NCBI GenBank assembly: GCA_022711765.1
Contig: JAKLEB010000002.1
Coordinates: 124,001 to 188,000, forward strand
DNA from: Candidatus Krumholzibacteriota bacterium
Lineage (GTDB): Bacteria; Krumholzibacteriota; Krumholzibacteriia; LZORAL124-64-63
Length of the DNA stretch: 64,000 nt
Direction of reading: 5' to 3'
Position 1 is the first letter of the stretch. Every line of letters begins with the position of its first letter. Made by a program: the position numbers and the translations under genes. Shown piece by piece: positions 59,701-64,000 of this stretch. The notes under the pieces were generated by a model. The model was not told the DNA's origin. It did no database searches and worked only from the letters and a program-made list of their open reading frames with translations.

Positions 59701-60884
59701 GCTATTCGGATGTCATCGTGGGAGCCTGGTGGTACAACGGTGGGCAGATCCGCGAAGGACGGGCTTTCGTTTATCACGGCTCGTCCATCGGCCTCGCCTC
59801 CTCGCCCGCCTGGACCGCCGAGAGCGATCAGGCAGACGCTTTCTTCGGCGCTGCGGTGGCGACGGCCGGGGACCTGAACGGGGACGGGTACTCTGACGTG
59901 ATCGTTGGCGCATTCGGCTACGATCATTTCACGATCAACGATGGTCGCGTCCATGTCTATCACGGTTCGTCCCTCGGCCTGAGCGTCGCACCTGATTGGG
60001 TCACGTGGCTCCCCCCGGGGACCTTTCAGAATGCTGACCTAGGTAGCTCGGTGGCGACGGCGGGCGACGTGAACGGCGACGGGTACGGCGATGTGCTCGT
60101 CGGTGCGCCCAGCTACACCGGGGACCAGGGTTACGAGGGGCTCGCGGAGTGCTTCCTCGGCAACGAGGGCCGGGGTCTCGATCGACGGCCCCGCCAGGCG
60201 CGCAGCGACGGCTCGGCGCTGATCGCGCTCCTGGGCGAGTCCGACTCTCCGGCCTCCTTCTTGCTCGAGGCGCTCGGCCGCAGCGCCGCCGGGCGTGGCC
60301 GGGTCCGGCTCGAGGCCGAGGTGAAGCCCTCCGGTGTTCCCTTCGATGGCACGGGGCTCACGACCGGCGGCAGCGTCGACACCGGGGCGCCGCTGCAAGG
60401 CATCGGCAGCGCGGTCCCCCTCGCCACGCTCGCAGGTGGACTCGCCGCGGAGACGCTCTACCATTGGCGCCTGCGCATCGCTGCCGACTCGCCGTTCTTC
60501 CCCCATACGCCCTGGCTCACGCACCCGGGAAACGGAGCGGCCGAGGCCGATCTGCGCACGGCTCACGCTGCGGTGGGCGTCGCCGACGGCGGCCGGCCGC
60601 TGGGCCCGCTGCCGCACCTCGATCCCGCGTGGCCGAATCCGCTACGCGCGCGCACCGAAATTGCCTACACGCTGCCCGCGGCGGGGACGGTGCGGCTGGC
60701 GGTCTACGACATCGCCGGCCGTCAGGTCGCGCTACTCGCCGATGCTCCGCAGGGGAGCGGCCGCCACAGCGCGCGCTGGGACGGGCGCGACGGCAGTGGA
60801 AGGGCGGTGCCTGCGGGCGTCTATCTGGTGCGTCTCGAGAGCGCGGGCGCCGTGACGTCGAGGAAACTCGTCATCGTCCGGTAG
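56793..60884 (+). CDS. giant FG-GAP/integrin-alpha-like repeat protein with C-terminal sorting domain
   Basis: ATG 56793 gives 1,363 residues. After a basic N-terminus and hydrophobic segment ('VDLVAIAVAGVLFGSAAAGP') comes a domain of about 200 residues with no family I recognise ('DAIWWQVVTADLARQEYAAT'). From about residue 265, 14 tandem FG-GAP repeats of 62-66 residues follow, each of the form ATAGDVNGDGYSDVIVGA; the Asp/Asn-rich loop is a calcium site, and the repeats form a seven-bladed-type propeller (two sets). Repeats are highly similar, also at DNA level. The C-terminus carries 'PAWPNPLRARTEIAYTLPAA' in short pieces ('AYTLPAAGTVRLAVYDIAGR', 'VPAGVYLVRLESAG'), the FlgD-like sorting domain. 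Probably cell-surface adhesion or binding. Confidence 0.9.
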   Translation: MNAKRAGRAAAIHTGKAVDLVAIAVAGVLFGSAAAGPGAAAGANAALPADPAPTERPAGVDAIWWQVVTADLARQEYAATPTASGLQAPNRADNLSTRFGENGIEVLPRTAKDEVPAWRFAWETSGIGRAGRMEAVAPVLPESTGARVTYQRDGWSEWYENTAKGLEQGFTIERPPAGEGPLRIAGRFPAGLRADARGDGAIDFIDDHGAILIRYGELHAWDAEGVDLRSELVVAGRELAIVVHDQSAAYPITIDPLMTSPAWTAEPNQASALFGCSVSTAGDVNGDGYSDVIVGAWGYNSAQGGAFVYHGSASGLSVVPNWTAVGDQATALFGYAVSTAGDVNGDGYDDVIVGAWYYDNGQSNEGRAYVYHGSASGLSPAPAWTAESDQEFANFGGAVATAGDVNGDGFADVIVGAQFFDNGEDNEGRAFVYQGSAGGLSLTADWTAESNQAGANFGISVATAGDVNGDGFGDVIVGAQGFSNGQGSEGRAFVYHGSAGGLGLAANWTAEGDQATAAFGSSVAGAGDVNGDGYGDVIVGAASFTGGQNDEGRAFVYHGGASGLAASAAWVVESNQADAHFGGAVATAGDVNGDGYADVIVGAKDFANGQFTEGRGYVYQGSVGGLATVAAWTAESDQISAQFGASVATAGDVNGDGYSDVIVGAYNYDNGQSDEGRAFVYHGAAGGLADPLDMPHWVVEGDQDLAAMGFSVATAGDVNGDGYSDVIVGARLFDEGQENAGRAFVYHGSASGLGSAPDWTAGSNQLGANFGNSVATAGDVNGDGFSDVIVGAWAFDGGQQDEGRAFVYLGSPDGLAITPAWTAESDQVYAYFGCSVATAGDVNGDGYSDVIVGAQTYDSGQEDEGAAFVYMGSAAGLATSPAWIAEGDQAQAYFGTSVATAGDVNGDGFSDVIVGADKYSADFGVEGIASVYHGSAEGLAASPAWTAAGDQAEAQFGHSVATAGDVNGDGYSDVIVGAWWYNGGQIREGRAFVYHGSSIGLASSPAWTAESDQADAFFGAAVATAGDLNGDGYSDVIVGAFGYDHFTINDGRVHVYHGSSLGLSVAPDWVTWLPPGTFQNADLGSSVATAGDVNGDGYGDVLVGAPSYTGDQGYEGLAECFLGNEGRGLDRRPRQARSDGSALIALLGESDSPASFLLEALGRSAAGRGRVRLEAEVKPSGVPFDGTGLTTGGSVDTGAPLQGIGSAVPLATLAGGLAAETLYHWRLRIAADSPFFPHTPWLTHPGNGAAEADLRTAHAAVGVADGGRPLGPLPHLDPAWPNPLRARTEIAYTLPAAGTVRLAVYDIAGRQVALLADAPQGSGRHSARWDGRDGSGRAVPAGVYLVRLESAGAVTSRKLVIVR
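57576..60170 (+). repeat. 14 tandem FG-GAP-coding repeats, about 190 bp each
   Basis: Within the FG-GAP gene the core that codes for GDVNGDG(Y/F)xDVIVGA recurs 14 times with near-regular spacing of 186-198 bp. The nucleotide sequence is strongly conserved between units (for example, GACGTGAACGGCGACGG in most), so the array is a likely substrate for recombination. Confidence 0.85.
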
Positions 60885-60920
60885 CCGCCGTGCTCGCGTT
60901 ATGGCGGGCCGCTGCGGATC

Positions 60921-61115
60921 GTGGCGATCAACCTTGAGCCCGAGGTGACCGCGCTGATCCCGCTCTGGGGATCCCACGACTTCCTGACCGGCCGCGTCGA
61001 CGCGGACGGCCATGGCTACCTGGAGCGGGACCTCTGGCAGCCGCCGCCGCAGGTGGCGCACGCCCCGGCGTGCGGGCCGTTCGTCGACTTCGCGGGCTAC
61101 ATGAGCGGACGTTAG
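60921..61115 (+). pseudogene. truncated copy of the secreted protein gene at 62496
   Basis: A 160-bp stretch (60941-61100) is almost identical (four mismatches by eye) to 62732-62891, which lies inside the 433-residue secreted-protein gene. In the copy the sequence stops soon after at a TAG and lacks the signal peptide, the rest of the protein and the sorting domain. It lies directly behind the FG-GAP gene, in the same orientation as its parent. I read it as a decayed or partial duplicate, not a functional gene. Confidence 0.75.
60941..61100 (+). repeat. direct repeat copy A (160 bp)
   Basis: Direct repeat with 62732-62891, same strand, 1.8 kb apart, about 97% identical. It spans codons for 'EVTALIPLWGSHDFLTGRVD' and onward to 'PFVDFAGY'. 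Confidence 0.9.
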
Positions 61116-61280
61116 GCGCGCGTCGCCTCACGCGCCTCCTGCCCGTCGACCGGTCGGCGGAACCGGGGTCCACGACCCGAGCTTCAGGGCAAGGCTGACC
61201 GAATCGTCCCCACGACCGGCCAGGCCAGTCGTGACGAGCACGACCAGCGAGCAGGCGAAGAACGCGGACCTGGCCGACCC

Positions 61281-62099
61281 CTAGCGGTTGAACATGATAC
61301 CGACGCCGATCCGGTCGATGGAGCGGTTGTAGTCGGCCAGGCACTCGCCATAGCCGCTGAACAGCCTCACGACGAGGAAGGAGTCCGCATTGCCCGGGAT
61401 CGGGAAGCTGTAGTTCAGGCTGACGTTCCCCTTGTCCGTGCCGATGTAGCCGCGCATCAGGAAGTGCAGCAGATGCCCACGGGGCAGCGCGTAGTAGAGG
61501 TGGATATCGCTGTAACCGAGGTAGTCCGTGATGTCCGGGTTGTCGTCGCCGAGCGGGTCCTCGGGCGTCTCCTTCTCGTCCTCGGGGAGCCGGTAGCGCA
61601 GCTTCAAGTACGCCAGCCAGTTGTCGCCGTGGTAGAAGGGCGCCACATAGAGCAGGTTCCAGCTCCGCGAGAGCGGGACGCGCTGTCCGTTGGATTCGTG
61701 CTCGGCACCCGCGTCCACGCCGAGGAATCCCGGTCCCACGCGGGACTCCCGGTGCCGGTAGAAGATCTCGGGGTTGTAGTCCGTTTCGCGGAACGGCGAC
61801 GATGCGTCGGCGTTGTAGGCCTGCCAGAACGAGATCTGCGTGTACGCGAAGTAGAGCGGGGTGCCGAAGAGGTCGTGCCGCGCGCTCAGCTGGAAGGCGA
61901 CCTCGGTCGCCGCGCCGTGGTAGAGATTCGCGTAGGTGTAGGGTAGGAGGTACATCTCCTTGTGCAGCCTGAGGCCGCGTCCGTGATCGACGAGGGGAAA
62001 CGCGAATGGCTCCGGGGGAGGCGCGCCGGACGACCGGGACGACGCGCCGAACACGAGGAGCGCGAGCAGGACGGGGGAAGCCACCCGGAGACGGTTCAT
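61281..62099 (-). CDS. pldA: outer-membrane phospholipase A1 (PldA-type)
   Basis: A 272-residue protein with signal peptide ('VASPVLLALLVFGASS') and outer-membrane phospholipase A features: the catalytic His-Ser pair lies in 'AEHESNGQRVPLSRSWNLLY', where E. coli OMPLA has HQSNG...SRSWNR with His142, Ser144 and Asn156. Upstream 'KEMYLLPYTYANLY' and downstream 'GYSDIHLYYALPRG' fit the barrel strands, and the terminal 'SIDRIGVGIMFNR' is a barrel-end strand. It hydrolyses phospholipids in the outer leaflet; in bacteria it is usually activated by loss of outer-membrane asymmetry. ATG 62099 with GAGG upstream. Confidence 0.92.
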   Translation of the reverse strand: MNRLRVASPVLLALLVFGASSRSSGAPPPEPFAFPLVDHGRGLRLHKEMYLLPYTYANLYHGAATEVAFQLSARHDLFGTPLYFAYTQISFWQAYNADASSPFRETDYNPEIFYRHRESRVGPGFLGVDAGAEHESNGQRVPLSRSWNLLYVAPFYHGDNWLAYLKLRYRLPEDEKETPEDPLGDDNPDITDYLGYSDIHLYYALPRGHLLHFLMRGYIGTDKGNVSLNYSFPIPGNADSFLVVRLFSGYGECLADYNRSIDRIGVGIMFNR

Positions 62100-62440
62100 G
62101 GCCGACCTCGCGACGGTGATGGTGTCACGGCGAAGCCGTTGGCGGTCAACGACGCGGCAGCACGAATCAGCGTGACGCGGTCGGCCCCGGCCGTCAATGA
62201 AAACAAACACGAATGATCATCTGCCGGCGAGGTTCGCCGGGCGCCGAATCGACGGCGACGATGTCGGCGGAATGGTTCCGTGTCGGACCGCGTGGTGCCG
62301 GCGATCTACCTGCTCGTCGCGCGGCGCCGGCGGGCCGTCGAACAGGCGGCGCCAGCCAACGCTCCGGAACCCGAGCTGGCGTGACGCCGCGCGGGGCCGG
62401 CGGCGGCGCGGAACCAATTTCTCGGGCGGCGTTGATACGG

Positions 62441-62446
62441 TATAAT
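62441..62446 (+). promoter_or_regulatory. perfect -10 box of the secreted-protein gene
   Basis: TATAAT occurs 50 bp before the ATG at 62496, in an AT-rich patch; AGGAGGT (62484-62490) is the ribosome-binding site. The -35 position 17 bp upstream is weak (TTTCTC). Confidence 0.5.
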
Positions 62447-62495
62447 CTCTGGTATCCGCGCGCCGGCCGGAGCGCGCCCGCCCAGGAGGTGCCCG

Positions 62496-63797
62496 ATGTT
62501 GTGCCTAGCTCTCGCCCGGCTCGCGATCGCGCCCGCCATCCTCGCCGTGGCCGTCCTCGCCGCCGCTCCCGCCGCCGCCCAGCCCGACTATCCGTGGACG
62601 CCGATCGGCGCGGACGACGCCCACGTCCTCTCATTCAACGCGATCCGGCGGGCGATCGGGACCGATGTCGGCTTCCGCTTCCTGAACGGGAACGAGTGGA
62701 TCCTCTCCGAGGAGCCGGGCGCGGAGCATCGCGAGGTGACCGCGCTGATCCCGCTCTGGGGATCCCACAACTTCCTGACCGGCCGTGTCGACGCGGACGG
62801 CCATGGCTACCTGGAACGGGACCTCTGGCAGCAGCCGCCGCAGGTGGCGCACGCCCCGGCGTGCGGGCCGTTCGTCGACTTCGCGGGCTACGATGGCATC
62901 AGCTTCACCAAGCTGTGGTCCTGCTCGCGCGCCGGCGACGAGCCCGGCCAGCTCGTGGTCTCCACCGACCACGCGCAGACCTGGACGGTGCTGACTGGGC
63001 ACGGGCAGCAGGACCTGTACGATCTCTACTGGGACGAGACCACCCTCGAGACCCTGATCGTCGTCGGCGACGCCGGCGTCGCGGCGACCCCGGACGGAGG
63101 GCTCACCTGGCACGACATCACGGCCGGGCTGCCGCCCGGGGCGCACGTGCGCCGCCTGCACGAGGACGCGCTGTGGGTCGACATCCCCGACAAGCTCGCC
63201 GGCGCGATCTGGGCCTGCACCGATGCCGGCATCTTCGCGGGCTACTACGACAGCGCGACGGGAACCTGCACGTGGCAGCCCACGCCGTTGATTGCCGAGC
63301 CGGTTCTCTCGGTCGGCTTCTTCTACCTCGGCCACGGCCTGGGCGGCGCCCTCGCCGTCACGGACGACCAGCGTGTCCTCCTGGACTTCCTCGACTGGGA
63401 CTGGGCCGACATCACGGGCGAGCTCGCCGGCAGCACCTTCCTGCCGCTCGGGCCCTCGACGCTGGTGGCCACCGCCGACGACGGCCTGTGGCAGCTCAGC
63501 AGCCTCCCGACCGCGGTCGACGACGTGCCCGCCGCCGCCGGGCTCTCGCTGGGCGCTGCGCCCAATCCGTTCAATCCGGCGACGGTCCTGCGGTACGACG
63601 TCCCGGCCGCCGGCCGCGCGACCCTGTGCGTCTACGACCTCGGCGGCCGCCTCGTCGAGACGTTGCTCGACGCCGAGGTCGCGGCGGGGCCGGGCGAGGT
63701 CATCTGGCGGCCCGAGGACGCCGGCTCCGGCACCTACGTGGCGCGCCTGGAGGCAGGCGGCCGCGTGGCGCGGCAGAAGCTGATGCTGGTCCGGTAG
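62496..63797 (+). CDS. secreted protein with FlgD-like sorting domain
   Basis: A 433-residue protein with a signal peptide ('AILAVAVLAAAPAAA') and a body that looks like a Kelch/WD-type or YCF48-like propeller ('TWTVLTGHGQQDLYDLYW', 'GVAATPDGGLTWHDITAGLP' is BNR/Asp-box style, 'GALAVTDDQRVLLDFL'). The C-terminus 'APNPFNPATVLRYDVPAA' with 'LCVYDLGGRLVETLL' and 'GTYVARLEAGG' is the common sorting domain. 'WSCSRAGDEPG' and 'GTCTW' give two Cys pairs. Function unknown; a 160-bp internal piece is duplicated at 60941-61100. Confidence 0.85.
   Translation: MLCLALARLAIAPAILAVAVLAAAPAAAQPDYPWTPIGADDAHVLSFNAIRRAIGTDVGFRFLNGNEWILSEEPGAEHREVTALIPLWGSHNFLTGRVDADGHGYLERDLWQQPPQVAHAPACGPFVDFAGYDGISFTKLWSCSRAGDEPGQLVVSTDHAQTWTVLTGHGQQDLYDLYWDETTLETLIVVGDAGVAATPDGGLTWHDITAGLPPGAHVRRLHEDALWVDIPDKLAGAIWACTDAGIFAGYYDSATGTCTWQPTPLIAEPVLSVGFFYLGHGLGGALAVTDDQRVLLDFLDWDWADITGELAGSTFLPLGPSTLVATADDGLWQLSSLPTAVDDVPAAAGLSLGAAPNPFNPATVLRYDVPAAGRATLCVYDLGGRLVETLLDAEVAAGPGEVIWRPEDAGSGTYVARLEAGGRVARQKLMLVR
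62732..62891 (+). repeat. direct repeat copy B (160 bp, parent)
   Basis: Parent copy of the direct repeat found at 60941-61100, located inside the intact secreted-protein gene. Confidence 0.9.
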
Positions 63798-63825
63798 TCG
63801 TTGGCGGGGCGACTCGCGCGCCGGC

Positions 63826-63858
63826 GGCCGGACTCCGCGAACATCGCGGAGCCCGGCC
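63826..63858. terminator. bidirectional hairpin terminator
   Basis: CTCCGCGA-ACA-TCGCGGAG (63833-63851) is extended by GGCCGG/CCGGCC across one mismatch, giving a stem of about 15 bp. It lies between the convergent 62496 gene and the partial gene at the right edge. Confidence 0.6.
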
Positions 63859-63876
63859 ACGTCGCCGCGCTCACGA

Positions 63877-64000
63877 TCAGCGCGCCGCACCGCCTAACGT
63901 CACCGCGGCGGCCGCTTTCAGGGGCTTGAGCACGTGGTCGAACGCCCAGGTTCCGACGGCGTTCCCCTGCGCGTACCCGGCCTCGACCGCCGACGTGAAG
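63877..64000 (-). CDS. C-terminal end of a gene cut by the right edge
   Basis: The minus-strand frame ending in TGA at 63877 is open to the window edge and reads 'TSAVEAGYAQGNAVGTWAFD' and ends in an Ala-rich tail ('KAAAAVTLGGAAR'), with about 40 codons of good composition. It is convergent with the 62496 gene across a hairpin, which supports its being real. No family can be named from so little. Confidence 0.5.
   Translation of the reverse strand, partial: FTSAVEAGYAQGNAVGTWAFDHVLKPLKAAAAVTLGGAAR

Noticed and set aside
57576..60170. CRISPR-like array
   Set aside because: The periodic repeats lie in one open frame and encode FG-GAP modules.
60921..61115. Functional small gene after the FG-GAP gene
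   Set aside because: It is a fragment of the 62496 gene, lacking signal peptide and tail.

Overview
The window is very GC-rich bacterial DNA, densely coded on both strands, with no rRNA, tRNA or CRISPR that I can recognise. Five otherwise unrelated secreted proteins end in the same FlgD-like/type-IX-type C-terminal domain (NPFNPxT..., YDxxGRxV, SGxYxxRL). That trait points to the FCB group or a neighbouring uncultured phylum such as Eisenbacteria, Krumholzibacteriota or Latescibacteria. This is an inference from protein architecture, not a phylogenetic placement.

Layout. 1-9.9 kb (minus strand) is a tight operon of the selenium-dependent molybdenum hydroxylase / anaerobic purine-breakdown type: TauE-like permease, MocA-like cytidylyltransferase, an unknown membrane protein, XdhC, a fused FeS/FAD subunit, the Mo-binding subunit, YgeY, YgeW and the start of YgfK, which runs off the left edge. 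10-13.1 kb holds a CCA-adding enzyme, a GntR regulator, and small proteins including a CBM48 protein with a clear terminator. 13.2-16 kb holds two membrane proteins, each ending in a c-type heme motif, that resemble the cytochrome bd superfamily. Divergent from them is a secreted thioredoxin-fold protein whose redox motif is interrupted by an in-frame TGA followed by a well-placed SECIS-like hairpin, that is, a probable selenoprotein. 17.4-25.3 kb is a mix: beta-CASP nuclease, a possible 51-residue small gene, a VWA lipoprotein, a beta-barrel, a Cys-rich reading frame without a normal start, a patatin, a TPR protein and a SIMPL protein. 25.4-34.8 kb holds a multicopper oxidase, a histone-deacetylase-like enzyme, a secreted protein, pntAB and a YebC-type regulator. 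34.9-43.1 kb holds a LVIVD-repeat propeller, a DUF5916 outer-membrane protein, an ECF sigma/anti-sigma pair and a receiver-GGDEF protein lacking the phospho-acceptor Asp.

43.1-48.6 kb (minus strand) is a compact five-gene operon: lysine-2,3-aminomutase-like radical SAM enzyme, two D-Ala-D-Ala-ligase-like ATP-grasp enzymes, a GNAT acetyltransferase and a MurC/Mpl-like ligase, preceded by a near-consensus promoter. Together they read as a pathway that makes beta-lysine, couples it into a short peptide and attaches that to a Mur-ligase acceptor. I know of no described product. This operon and the selenoprotein are the two strongest candidates for new biology here.

48.7-64 kb holds a papain-type protease with dockerin-like and sorting domains, an L,D-transpeptidase, an apparent phosphotransbutyrylase-butyrate kinase fusion followed by a second phosphotransbutyrylase, a 1,363-residue FG-GAP protein with 14 repeats, a phospholipase A1, and a secreted protein of which a 160-bp piece is duplicated 1.8 kb upstream. 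Physiologically the window suggests an anaerobe or microaerobe that uses selenium in two ways (Sec and, by family, labile Mo-cofactor selenium), can conserve energy through acyl phosphates, and decorates its surface with sorted proteins.
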